NCBI GenBank assembly: GCA_015178975.1
Contig: WHVD01000058.1
Span: 434,001 to 498,000 of the forward strand
Length of the DNA: 64,000 nt
Reading direction: 5' to 3'
From: Hysterangium stoloniferum
Lineage: Eukaryota; Basidiomycota; Agaricomycetes; Hysterangiales; Hysterangiaceae
Positions within the stretch are counted from its first letter, which is position 1; every line of letters begins with the position of its first letter. Shown piece by piece: positions 52,044-62,791 of this stretch. A program made the position numbers and the translations under genes. The notes below the pieces were generated by a model. That model did no database searches, had not been told where the DNA came from, and was given only the letters and a program-made list of their open reading frames with translations.

Positions 52044-54278
52044 ATGACGCACCCCTCCGATGTCGACTCAGATACTATTACTTCTCACCCTCCTCCACCA
52101 GAGCCAACTCCCACAAAAGATTTTGGATTTTTACCGATACCAAGCTCATGTCGATACAATCCAGACAATCCGGTCCATTTTGGTTATGTTCGTATTATAG
52201 TGTTTGGGCTTGCAAGTACTTTCAGTAAGTTAATCGACTTTAGAGGTTGACACAAGTATGCAACGCTGATGTTATGTCTTTCAGCGGGTAAGACCTTCAT
52301 TCTTCCCTCCTATAGCCTTCACAGATTAGAAACGTTCTTCTGAGCTTCAACCCATCACGATTTTTCCATCTTTTTTTCCTGACCCATAATGGTCATTATT
52401 GTCTGACCACTACCCAAATTTCCAGGAATGAACTTATATTACTGTCAACCACTTCTCGGTGAGCCTCTGGCAATGCCCCTAGATCTGCGTCATCAGTCTA
52501 CTAATCCTCTGAGTAGTTCAACTTGCACTAGCATTCCGGGTTTCAGATTCAGAGGTATCACGCATTCCTGCTCTCATTCAAGCAGGGTGAGCTTTTATAA
52601 TCCATTATCAAAATCTGTCTAGTCTCACCTCTACTTCTCTTAGATATGCAATTGGTTTAGTTCTTCTCTCCCCACTGGGGGACATCGTACGGCGCCGTCA
52701 ATTACTCCTCCTTTTTATGACCCTCACGTCTGCTCTCTCGATTGGATTGGCAATTACCAACTCTCTCCCGGCGTTTGAGGCTTTATCATTCATCGTGGGG
52801 ACACTTTCTGTTACCCCACAGGTATGAATTACCCCGGATATATTAAGGGCAATTTTATTTAAAAAATACCAGATTTTAATCCCATTGACTGCCGACCTTG
52901 CTCCACCTGCGAGACGTGCTTCATCAATCTCTATCGTTCTCGCTGGACTTCTCATGGGGGTTCTTCTTGCGCGTGTTCTTGCCGGAATTATTGCGCAGTT
53001 CTCAAGCTACAAAAATGTCTATTGGATGGGTGTCGGAGGTACGAATAGCGTTGAGATATGAAAAAAAATCATCTCCAACTCATTTATGCTCTTGTGTGGT
53101 CAAAACAGGACAATTCCTACTCCTCATCGCCTTATACATCTTCTGCCCCGATACACCCCCTAAAAATAAGAACCTAGGCTATCTTTCGATCTTATTTACA
53201 ATGGCGAAGCTCGCTGTCACCGAGCCTTTGCTCATTCAAGCCTGTCTTGTCAGCGTTGCGTCCGCGGCTGTCTTTAGCAGCTTTTGGGTCACGATGACGT
53301 TCTTATTAAGCGGCGCACCATATCATTATAACACGTGGGTGATCCATCCTCTCTTACTCTTTAGGGTGATGCCTCAATATAATTTTACCTCTTCAGCTTG
53401 GATATCGGTCTGTTCGGTTTAGTGGGTAAGTCTGTCAAACAAGTACTCCTACTGAAAGCTAAGGACGTTCTCCATTCACTTAGGAATGGTCGGTGTAGGA
53501 ACAGCGCCCTTCATTGGACGCTTAATCGATGCATTGATACCCTGGATGGCGACTGTTATCGCTACCATAATGATCCTAGTTTCCCAGGGAGTACAGTTTG
53601 GCGGAAGTACAATTAGCATTGGGGCAGTTATAGTAGCGACTTTTCGTAAGTGGAAGTGGTAAACTCATTCTGATCGTGTCAGCCTTGATTAATATGCTTC
53701 GTTTCACGGCAGTTCTTGATGTTGGCAGGCAATCGCAGCAGGTCTCGTTGACCACAGCTGTATATAGGTATGCACACTCACACCCTTTTCCTACATTGCC
53801 GTTTAAACAACGCTTTCGTAGTATTTCCCTCGAAGCTAGGGCACGGCTGAATGCGGTGCTCATTCTCTCCGTGAGTAATCTGCCAACGTTCCTTCACAGT
53901 CAATTATTTACTACTCCCGCAGATATTCCTGGTACGCTAATGTCCACTCCCCGCGGCCTTAATGTCACCTTTACTTTTTTTCTCTAGGGCCAAGTCATGG
54001 GTACCGCAGTCGGAACCCAGGTATTCCTCGCACATGGCTCACGCGCCGCGACCGGACTCAACCTCGCATGGTGTGGGTGGCAATTAGTCCTCCTATTCAT
54101 CCGTGGACCCCATTGTTCGCGGCACACTTGGTTTGGGTGGGAAGGAGGCGCTGAGTTGAGGAAGGCTGCTGCCGAGACCCATACCCAGAAAGCGGAGACG
54201 CCTGAAATGCCTGTATCCACGAATGGCAGTGAAGGAATGGCGACGCCCGTGCCCGACCTGGAGAAAGGTGTCGATTGA
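52044..54278 (+). CDS. MFS transporter, 483 residues, 12 exons
   Basis: Exons: 52044-52224, 52426-52458, 52514-52586, 52644-52821, 52873-53038, 53109-53334, 53397-53425, 53484-53645, 53713-53767, 53822-53870, 53923-53931 (9 nt), 53988-54278. They sum to 1,452 nt in frame. The protein has a Pro-rich cytosolic N-terminus, then about 12 hydrophobic segments with the early Asn-Leu-Tyr-Tyr-Cys-Gln-Pro motif, the MFS loop 2-3 signature (Gly-Asp-Ile-Val-Arg-Arg-Arg, about residue 110) and the Ala-Arg-Arg-Ala loop. The hydrophilic tail begins around residue 430. It would be a plasma-membrane drug/metabolite exporter of the fungal YNR062C-like type. It diverges from the synthase 3.1 kb away, consistent with product export, but the link is inferred. 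Confidence 0.85.
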
Positions 54279-54997
54279 TTAGCGTGTTTTCCTCTTTAGC
54301 TATTCCTCCTAGACTACAGTTTTGGTCACTTGTTTTCATTAATTCATCAATTCAGCATTGACCGCCACCTACTTCAAACTTTCCCGCGGCAAAAACTTCA
54401 AATCCAAGGCATCCTCGCTTTCAACACTTGCCATACCTAGGTATCCACCTTTCAGAGGCTTCTATCGGTAATAATTCCCCCAACTGACCCGAATGGCTCC
54501 CGGTCAGCGCCACGACTACAACTTAAAGCGTTCTACTGTCTCCTGACGTTAAAAAAAAAAAAATTGTTGACTACAGTATTGAGTTAAAAACGTTAATCTT
54601 CTTTGAATAAACTATGCCAGAAAGGCGTTTTTCCCAGCCACTTCCTGTCTAACAATACAAATTGCAATAATGGCCCAGATCAACGTAACAATTCCAATAT
54701 GTCCCGCTGCGATTAAGAGGAAAGTTTCAATAGACATACATGTTAGTGCGTGGACATGCAACTGGCTGTAAATGATCCAATTTGACTATCAGACACCCAA
54801 TTTGAACAGTTCAGTAATCCTCCATGAACTGTAATGTCAACAGAGAGATAGAGTTTCTAATTGTAAGACCAAAGTTATGTGGTATGACACGGTTCCTGCA
54901 ATCAGCAATCATGACAGCTTGATTGTTCTCCTACCAAGCTATAATACTAAAAGCAATGAAGAATTGAGAACATATATATTCCAGAAAAATAATTTGA
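54279..54997. other. Intergenic, no gene seen
   Basis: Contains an A run (54,551-54,565) and AT-rich sequence. No coding frame or RNA gene is supported. Confidence 0.4.
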
Positions 54998-55665
54998 GTG
55001 CTTGATTTGCCTTTATTTCCATGCGCCCTCACAAAAGAGGCTGTCAACTTCCATCCCCCCGTCTTCCACTCCACCGTTTCGTGGGCCCTTGAGCCCGCGA
55101 AGGTACGCTCTCTGAACCTTTGGCGCAAGGAGTGGCTCTGCCTCCCCCACACCAACGCTGCCACCATTTCACGCCACAAACAGCCCTCCCTGCACCTTTC
55201 GAAGTTTCACAAGGAATACGGAGGGTCCCGCCACACCCGCATCATCCAGGCCATCACGGGCTATGGCGCTTACTACCACCAATTTCATCCCAACCTCCCC
55301 TCGTCCTGCCCCTGTGGCACATAAGCCGTTCAGTCCCCGCCTCCACATATTATCGGAGTGCCCTCTCTACGAGGAACACTGCCGGCTCCTACTCGACACC
55401 GCTCAGGACCTGTCCCCCTCCGCCATCTCAGAACCCACAAAGGGCTCACCGCTCTAGCGAAGTTCATCGATGCTTCCAATGCCTTTGGCAAGTCGTAACC
55501 TCCTGGTTTTTGTCTCTTCCTCCCTTCCTTCCCCCTCCCCCACCCTCATACCCACACCCACTCGCCTCAGCATCTACATACATTTCTCTACCTACCATTA
55601 GGGTCCCTGTTCCCAAAAGCTATGTATCTTAGTTGTGCGACGCGGTATATAAATGTATTTTTAAA
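54998..55665 (+). pseudogene. LINE 3' fragment with A-rich end
   Basis: Plus-strand codons from 55,020 match the LINE piece at 24.5-25.35 kb: the post-RNase H region, Phe-His-Lys-Glu-Tyr-Gly-Gly, then Ser-Ser-Cys-Pro-Cys-Gly at 55,300. A one-base shift near 55,320 leads to His-Ile-Leu-Ser-Glu-Cys in the next frame, and the C-terminus ends near 55,495. The element ends at a poly-A-like run (55,660-55,669). Severely 5' truncated. Confidence 0.75.
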
Positions 55666-55752
55666 AAAAAATGAGGTCACATGACAATACCCTCAAAACA
55701 AGCTGGCACTCCTGTCTTTTTGTCACTACAATCTGGTGAGCAACATCATAGT

Positions 55753-55990
55753 TGTTAAAATTAGAGACATAGTTCTATTAAAATACTAGTTAAGATAGTT
55801 AGTATCAATCACTACATATAAAACCCAGCTAATTGTACATACCTCTCAGTGAGTGGTAACTCCACTGAGAGATTATGCTAGTGCATGCTAAGCTAAAATG
55901 CCTCGTATGTCCATGTTCCTTATAGGTGCTTTAGCCAGTTACTATGTTCTTGATTACATATCATGCTAGTTTAATACTTTTATTTCAACA
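55753..55990 (-). repeat. 3' LTR of a copia element
   Basis: 238 bp, TGTTAAAATTAG...TTTCAACA, immediately followed by CCCTCCCTT, which on the minus strand is the polypurine tract AAGGGAGGG. Confidence 0.65.
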
Positions 55991-57345
55991 CCCTCCCTTA
56001 ATTGGAATGTAGCCCAACAAGATGTGAGAATGCTTTGACCTGTTGCCTGGTGAGTGATTTTGTGAACATATCTGTGGGATTATCATCTGTGGGGATATAA
56101 TGGATTGATACCAATCACTTGTTCATCACATCATGGATAAACTGGTATTGGATATCAATATGTTTCATATGTGCATGAAATTCATTGTTCTTGACAATAG
56201 TGATTGCAAATTGATTATCACAATGAATCATAATAGGACATATGAGGGGGCAGGTTTTTCAGCCAGGAATATGCATATCCAAAGTGCCTCCTTTGTAGCA
56301 TGAGTGGCAGCTATGTATTCTGCTTCTGTCATTGACAGTGCAGCAATGGGCTTCTTCTTTGAGCTCCAGGAGATGGCACCTCCATCTATCATGAAGACAA
56401 AGCCTGAAATCAAGTGCTGGTGCTCCTGTGATCCCCAATCCACATTGGTGAAACCCTCCAATGCATTTGATGAATTGCTTCATCTGTTTCCGAGTATTAG
56501 CCACTGATCTCTAGTTCCTTTCAGGTACCTAAATACTCTTTTTACAGCTTCCCAATGTGGGTGTCCAGGATTTTGCATAAACTGTGCAACTAGGGATATG
56601 GTGAACATTGTGTCTGGATGAGTAACAAGCACTGTATACATTAATGAGCCTATGACCTCTCAATAGGGGACATTCTGCATATCTTCAAACTGCTGGGATG
56701 TACTAGGTGATTGGGAGATGGAGAGATGGAGGTGTGGGTCTAATGGTGTCATTAGTGGTTTTGCATCTTGTAGGGCAAAATGTGCTATGATTTTGTCAAT
56801 GTATGAACATTGGGAAAATGATATTGTTCTTTGGTGTGATTCCTTTTGACTTTGGATCCCTAAGAGCCATTTCTGCTCTGCTAAGTCTTTTATCTTGAAT
56901 TCAACATGCATGCAATTGGTCCTTGAATGTCATTATAGCAATTTCGAATTTCTCGCTAGTATCATATCATTGACAGTGACAGTGACAATTAGCATGTCCT
57001 CATCCATGTACCTATAAAATACAGCATGTTTAACTTGGCACATCATGAATCTGATCCTGAACATAACACTACATCGGTGTTCATACCATTCTCAGCCAGC
57101 CTGTTTTAGTCTGTATATTGCACATTTGAGCAGACAAACCATATGCTCCTTTCCTGGGACCTCAAGACCTTTTGCAATTGCGAGGAGCCAGTGTGATTTT
57201 GATCATGTGGAGAACAAAGGGAGTTTATATTTGCCAAGCAGTTGGAACAAAGGAGAGTTTAACTCAATTGTGGACCATCTAACAGATTCTATATCATTTT
57301 GTAATTCCATCAAATTCAGGGATGTGAATGGGATTTTAAATTGAT
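55991..57345 (-). pseudogene. Ty1/copia RT and RNase H, decayed
   Basis: Minus strand. RT runs from about 57,345 (Lys-Cys-Ala-Ile-Tyr-x-Leu-Lys-Gln-Ala-Gly near 57,110) through the catalytic box near 56,975, where Tyr-Val-Asp-Asp has become Thr-Val-Asn-Asp. It continues with Lys-Asp-Leu-Ala-Glu-x-x-Trp-Leu-Leu-Gly-Ile (56,911-56,660). RNase H follows at 56,461-56,000 (Ser-Met-Thr-Glu-Ala-Glu-Tyr-Ile-Ala, His-Ile-Asp-Ile-Gln-Tyr-x-Phe-Ile) up to the LTR. Gag and integrase are missing. Confidence 0.75.
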
Positions 57346-57640
57346 TGATTACACACATGTTCTATGTGATGTTAAATCCTGCAACCACATCTGGGAGTTT
57401 TGTGGATTTTTAATTGGATCATCCTCTGAAAAGTCACAGGAAATATAAGGGATACAGAATCCCACTGGACTATACAAAATTGAAGGAGTTTATATTTCAT
57501 GATATGGTTGATGCTTAAAAGATCCTATGTACACCTGATCACCCTCCACCTATCTTTTGGATCCTTAACCAATTTTAAATCTTATAAGGATCCAATAGGT
57601 ATTATTGGAGTTTATACATATAAGATGAGACTCTATATAC

Positions 57641-57806
57641 TGAATAGTATGAACAAAGGAATATGAAACAAAGGACACAATGGGAAAGGTAAACAACAAT
57701 GGAAGGTAGTACAAGGGGACTGTGGTCCTTTGCATTGCTAAAAGTAGCTGTGCCACTTGATCACATGGTCCTGGAGTTGGTTGTCCATGATTCTCAAATT
57801 CCAACA
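57641..57806 (-). repeat. LTR fragment (copy A), CpG-decayed
   Basis: 166 bp homologous to 59,459-59,624. In minus orientation it starts TGTTGGAATTTGAG, as many copia LTRs do. Relative to copy B several CG sites read TG or CA. Confidence 0.6.
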
Positions 57807-58069
57807 CTCCTCCTCAGCATAGACAACAGCTAATGAGCTCCTCCTCATGCGTGGGAGTCTTCATTACCATAGATCGAAGAAACCATGAAATCGGACAATT
57901 TCAGGAGGCGTAAGGCGAAACTGCTTCCCTGAACAGTTCCCACAAAAATGATAGGTCATGGCTAATTGTCGCTTGAGGATTCGGCAATAGTCTTTACTCC
58001 CTGCTAATTTCCTATATTTCTTTTGTCTCTCCGCTCCTTCCTTGCTCAAAGTTGCTCAACGAGCTGATA

Positions 58070-58541
58070 GTGTTGTTTGATATACACGACACGGCGAGAA
58101 ACACAGGGGTCAAATATGTTCAGGGTAAGGTAAAGGGTCTAGGGGCGAAGACCGAAAATAAGGTGAACCTCGACGAGAAAATCGACGAGGCAGGCCCGCA
58201 TATGCCACCGAATCTCGGGCTGCTGATCCATGGAGGTGGCAAAGGACATTGTGCATTGCTCCATGTCGTGCATGTACCCCAAGATATCGTATCGATACTC
58301 CTCCTCGAGGAGACGCGTATCTCTGACCTGTGAGAGAAACTGGGATTCGCGTACTCGTTTGAGCTCTGGAGCAGCTGGTGTACGACGAAAAGGCGGAGCC
58401 AAGCAAGCCAGGAACTGGCGATCTGCGGGCCTTTGCTACATTGCGCATCGGTGTGCTAATGTACGAGAGCGGTGAACGGTTGTACATCGTGACCGTGGAA
58501 AGGTGTAATAGGGGGAACAATAGGAAGTGGTTGGCGAACAA
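58070..58541 (-). pseudogene. B-type cyclin pseudogene fragment
   Basis: Minus-strand codons 58,402-58,139 encode the start of a mitotic cyclin box: Glu-Tyr-x-x-Asp-Ile-Leu-x-Tyr-Met-His, Met-Asp-Gln-Gln-Pro-Glu-Ile-x-Trp-x-Met-Arg, Leu-Val-Asp-Phe-Leu-Val-Glu-Val-His. Across an in-frame TAG at about 58,139, where the family has Glu, reading continues with Thr-Leu-Tyr-Leu-Thr-Leu-Asn-Ile-x-Asp and Val-Ser-Arg-Arg-Val-Val-Tyr to about 58,065, where homology stops. The real family is intracellular CDK activators of about 400-500 residues, so most of the fold is lost. CpG content is normal, so this is a recent or host-derived copy. Confidence 0.75.
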
Positions 58542-58859
58542 AGCGACGGCCCTCGAGATAAAATTGGAGGATATGGGTCGAAGCTTGGGAATGAATAGAA
58601 GGCGAAAAAATATTTTTTTGCAAGGGTCTCAGAGTAAGCTCATGCGAATGTGCTGCGAGATTATTATCGAGGAGTTCCACGATCTGCAACGCTTCATCTG
58701 TTTCTTACACTGCTTTCCGCCCGTAAAGCGCGCCAAGAGGAGCGCGCTTTTTGCAATTGCGGAAGGGGTATACTTTGCAAATTCCCGGTAGAAAAGTGTA
58801 ATTTCCATTAGGAATCGAGTGACGCTCTGGGTCTTGTGTCCTCCATTACAGACTCGCAG

Positions 58860-59190
58860 GACGCGAGGCGGAGCCAAGCCTCTGCAGTGGGGTGTCCTAC
58901 AATCCAAATTGGATTATTCCTCCAAAATCTGCAACTAGTAGGGGCTTCGGCCTCTGTGAATGCATCTTGTGATCAATACTTGCTTATCTAGACATGAAGG
59001 ACGTTTCCAACACCACCGCATCAAAGGCAGCTCGTTTGACCATCTATACCAAGAAACGCTCCTCAGCCACCGTGCGCGAGGGTATTGTAGTGGCGAGGGA
59101 TGGTCCCTCGAGGGGCGAGCATGGGTCTTCGATGCTGTACAAAGACCCGAGGTGGTGATCGACACCACGTGTAAGAACAATGAGCCCTAA
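58860..59190 (+). other. Unassigned open frame, possible gene scrap
   Basis: CpG-normal sequence with two short overlapping plus-strand frames (58,960-59,190 and one starting at 58,994). The second has a basic Lys/Arg-Ser-Ala segment. I recognise no domain. It lies between a cyclin pseudogene and LTR sequence, so it may be another captured fragment. Confidence 0.2.
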
Positions 59191-59458
59191 AAAAAAAGAA
59201 TGTTGGGGCGAAGAGCATTCTGAAGGTGAATATGCAGCCTGTGCAGAAAGTTGATTCAATTAGGGTACGAGTATGATTGGGTCTTGAGACTTGAAAACAC
59301 GATTAGACGGTGTTTCGTCACCCATATTATAAGGCGTCACCGGGGCCTATAACCTATTAGAAATCAAGACCTAGTAGCATATTTCAGTCTTGTATTAGTG
59401 TGTAACGGACTAAGGTGTAAAGGTGCTTGAGCTACTATATATATAATAAAGACAACAA

Positions 59459-59624
59459 TGAATAGTATGAACAAAGGAATACGAAACAAAGGACACAATG
59501 GGAAAGGTAAACAACAATGGGAGGTAGCACAAGGGGACTGTGGTCCTTTGCGTTGCTAAAAGTAGCTGTGCCACTCGATCACCTAGTCCCGGAGTTGGTT
59601 GTCCATGATGCTCAAATTCCAACA
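59459..59624 (-). repeat. LTR fragment (copy B), CpG-retaining
   Basis: Partner of 57,641-57,806, possibly extending left to 59,401 (TGTAACGG). It keeps CpGs lost in copy A, for example ACTCGATCACC versus ACTTGATCACA. No target duplication was found. Confidence 0.55.
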
Positions 59625-59639
59625 CAGGCCGCTACAAGA

Positions 59640-61068
59640 GACTGGTAAATACATCAATGTATCTATGTAAGGAGATGGTGGGTGGGAGAGAAAAATTGCA
59701 GCTGCGAATACTGCAAGCCTGTTGTGAGATAATGTGAAGGAACAGAGACAAGGAGAAAAGAGAGCGCTTGTGCGAGGAAACATCAAATGTGACAGTGAAC
59801 GGAGTTCCGTTCCCAAAAGAACACGGACAAAGTGCCTGTGTCCGAACTCACATCATGGGCGCCAGTGGAGAATCCGATCAACTTTACCTCCCGGGGGGGA
59901 AAGGTAGAAACACCATTTCCCTGCACAAAGCAAGTCTCCAACCTGCGACAATACGCACTCTTATGGGAGCAGCAGATTAAACTCAAATATCGCTACATCG
60001 TAAATAGGTCTTTTTGTGAGAATACGGTTTTTCTATTACTCTTTGTTATTTGTACTTGAAATGCCCCTCATATTATGGCTAAACACAGATAAATTTATTA
60101 TCATGCCGTATGTCATATACAGATGGACTAGAGTCGTCACCATACCGTCTGGTGGTCTCAAACACCGTATATGGCCGTATCCGTACATGGTGCCAACCCC
60201 TACCTAAAAGACGGGGCTGGTAAAACACTATTCCTAATAATCACCACGGTTAAACCACAGTGCAATTCCTCTGTCTGGATCCTTTACATAAAAGCTATAC
60301 ACCTGAACTTGACAGAGCCAAAAATATGCGTTTCTTCGTCATGCTCACAGGTCTATCTGATACTGCATGGCTTGGGAATATCCATGCGTCTTGACCGATT
60401 CGCAAGCATCTGAGATACCTCGTGGAAGAGGGTGTAAAGGGACCAATGCACCTGGTTAACCGCAGATTAACAAACACAATTGAGTACGATACCCTCCCAA
60501 GCTACTCAGAGGTGACGCCTTGACAACGATTGGCTCGCCTTATCTGGAGACTGTATCGCGACGCTCTGGTTTTGATGGGGGATGTAGACGAGTTTAAACG
60601 AGCTGTTATTCAAAACTTTAAACCGTTGAAGAACGGTAAATTTATTCAATCAACTATGCGGTTCATTTCAGTCCACAAGGCAAAATTGTTATAAACGCAA
60701 CAAGCCCTCAAGACTCTTGATAACTTTTAGTGATTTCGGGATGGTTCGTGCTTCTCCCTACTTGGCCTCAATTTTAAGAAGCCTTGCCTTGTTGATTCTC
60801 TTGTTCGTGAATGCCAATACTTACCATGTCCTTCTCGTCGTGTTCCGCCTGCGGTAATCGGGGAATAAGTTCATTTCAACATGCACGCACTTCCTTATGT
60901 GCTCATTTTTAATACCTCGACTCTTACTTGGCTTATTTTGCTTTTGAGCGCACGCACTTCATCGTTCGGTTACGATCTTGTCCTCTCAATTAAATCGCGG
61001 GGAACCCATTCCAGAAACCCTACGAAATGACATCAGGTTCCACAGGCTAAATTCGCTTTCCTTTGCCT
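59640..61068. other. Mostly unassigned; one exon-like frame at 60,524-60,694
   Basis: The plus-strand frame 60,524-60,694 (56 codons, CpG-normal) is Arg/Leu-rich at its start with an Arg-Leu-Tyr-Arg-Asp element, then a basic segment, and stops at TAA. It could be a relic exon of a host gene. Similarity to LYR-motif mitochondrial proteins is only superficial. Nothing else is supported in this interval. Confidence 0.25.
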
Positions 61069-61353
61069 TTATTTCTCGTATCTGACGTGTTCATCTTCTA
61101 CATCAGAAGCTTTACCCTCATTCTTGTGGTAGACCAAGAACTCAGAACAGCGGCCTGACCTCATGTCGGACCATTCATCCGAGTTAGTGGAAAGGGCATG
61201 TTCATGAAGGGTGTAAGCCGCCACCTTACCACATATGCCACCATTCCCAACTACTCTCTTTGTTCGACTATTCAAGCATTCCTTGTGCCGCCACTCAATT
61301 ATCCTTGACCATTGTTCTCCCTTTCCTGCCACATCTTCCTTGTCTTCAGACAC
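61069..61353 (-). CDS. Hypothetical 94-residue protein
   Basis: An open frame on the minus strand, hydrophilic and rich in Glu/Lys/Ser, with several Cys/His but no recognised motif. There is no evidence of introns or a promoter. It may be chance. Confidence 0.2.
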   Translation of the reverse strand: MSEDKEDVAGKGEQWSRIIEWRHKECLNSRTKRVVGNGGICGKVAAYTLHEHALSTNSDEWSDMRSGRCSEFLVYHKNEGKASDVEDEHVRYEK

Positions 61354-62012
61354 CTTTTGTTACCACAATCTTATTGTTCCAAGCAGATACATACGTATAC
61401 ATTCCACAGTGATAAGAGGGGAATCTTTTCGACCATAAATCCTTTTCCGACTCTTCCCTAGGGAGCCTCACATTCATCTTGTATCATACAGCAGAACCGT
61501 TCCGAACTGGCACTGACAAGTTGTTTGGCACTATCCCAACCAAACCCAGACTGCTTTCTTCAACTCTTTTTATTATTTCGTAGTTATATTAACTTTCACT
61601 TTATTAAATCGAGGATGAATCTAATCCTTCATCGTTTGGGGCTTCTTCATATACAAAATTTCTTATCAAAATGTTCTTCTAATTGACTATTTTGAAAAAT
61701 AGACATCACTTAAATAATTACAATTAGAACAAGATTTTGAAATAAATTTAAAGGATTACATCTTTTCACAATATTTTATAAATTCAGGGAGAAGAAGTGG
61801 AGGATGTTGACTATAGATGAAGGCTAATTTTATAAATCAAGTAGTTTACAGAATTAAAGGCTAATGATAATTCGGTGCCTAACATTTAACGTTAATCATA
61901 TTTAGTTAAATGTTAGCCTCGAAGAATGCCAGATTATGCAGATGCTTATCGGTTCGGATAATAAAAGGCCCAAATATTCTTTAGAGTATTCACTTGATTG
62001 AGTTTTCAATAG

Positions 62013-62675
62013 TCAATTAATAGTTATGATCTTGTAAGAAATTACTTCGATATATTGCAACCTACAGTCTGATAATTTGCTAACGAATAGGAAGTTATAA
62101 TGCCCAACTGTATAATAAAAAGAGATGAAAACATATATCCAAGAACCGGCCCTTGTAAAGCGGGGTATGCATTGCTTCGTATTATTTGGTGCCTTTGTCG
62201 CTGGGTAATTCTTCTCCACAACTGTCGAGACTGAGGGCTTCCAACTCGGCTTGATTGCCCAACTTCTTCTGCTCCTGTAGGACCATGTGAAGGTCTCATC
62301 CTCCTCGAAGAACCGCTTGGCATTATGGTTGGGACCAGAAAAGGCAAGTTTCGGGTGTACCAGGAAGAGCGCCCCTCTACTTTGCCCCAACAAAATGGAC
62401 TTCCAGAGGTCACTTTTGATTTGGTGGGGAACAGTTTGAAAAATGATTGCTTCCAGGCTGGAAGCACATTCGATACATTTGGTCGGGATCGGTCTGTAAG
62501 TAGTGTGAATATTTCCGGTCATTTGGGCCGAGTGCACTCTGAGTGATAGAATCATTAGAAGCACAGGAAAAACCGTTGCACAATAAAGGAATGACCGGCA
62601 GGCCGCATTGAGTACTTGGTGGGAAATGGATATATATGATCGAAAATCCACCGAATGACCAGGGGAAATATGCAA
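62013..62675 (-). CDS. Hypothetical 220-residue ORF downstream of the lipid kinase gene
   Basis: Stop-free for 220 codons in the same orientation as the kinase gene, beginning 117 bp after its stop. It has a hydrophobic stretch near residues 30-50 and another near 180-195, and no family is recognised. It overlaps what would be the 3' untranslated region of the kinase, so coding status is doubtful. Confidence 0.25.
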   Translation of the reverse strand: MHISPGHSVDFRSYISISHQVLNAACRSFLYCATVFPVLLMILSLRVHSAQMTGNIHTTYRPIPTKCIECASSLEAIIFQTVPHQIKSDLWKSILLGQSRGALFLVHPKLAFSGPNHNAKRFFEEDETFTWSYRSRRSWAIKPSWKPSVSTVVEKNYPATKAPNNTKQCIPRFTRAGSWIYVFISFYYTVGHYNFLFVSKLSDCRLQYIEVISYKIITIN

Positions 62676-62791
62676 GGATGCGACGATGGAAGTGTGTATG
62701 AAACAATAATGCTGTACTTATACAATGCGAAAATGAATCTAAAATCGAAAAAACGGGTCGGGTGAAAGATCGACACGCGGTATCAAATAGG

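Noticed and set aside
53398-53616. Short plus-strand frame in the MFS gene
   Set aside because: Reads through an intron with proper donor and acceptor; splicing gives the transmembrane sequence instead.
55120-55632. 170-codon Pro/Ser-rich plus-strand frame
   Set aside because: Out-of-frame reading of the LINE C-terminus; the true frame gives the cysteine knuckle.
60524-60694. Assignment to the LYR-motif mitochondrial assembly family
   Set aside because: Only a short Leu-Tyr-Arg tripeptide supports it; length and the remaining sequence do not.
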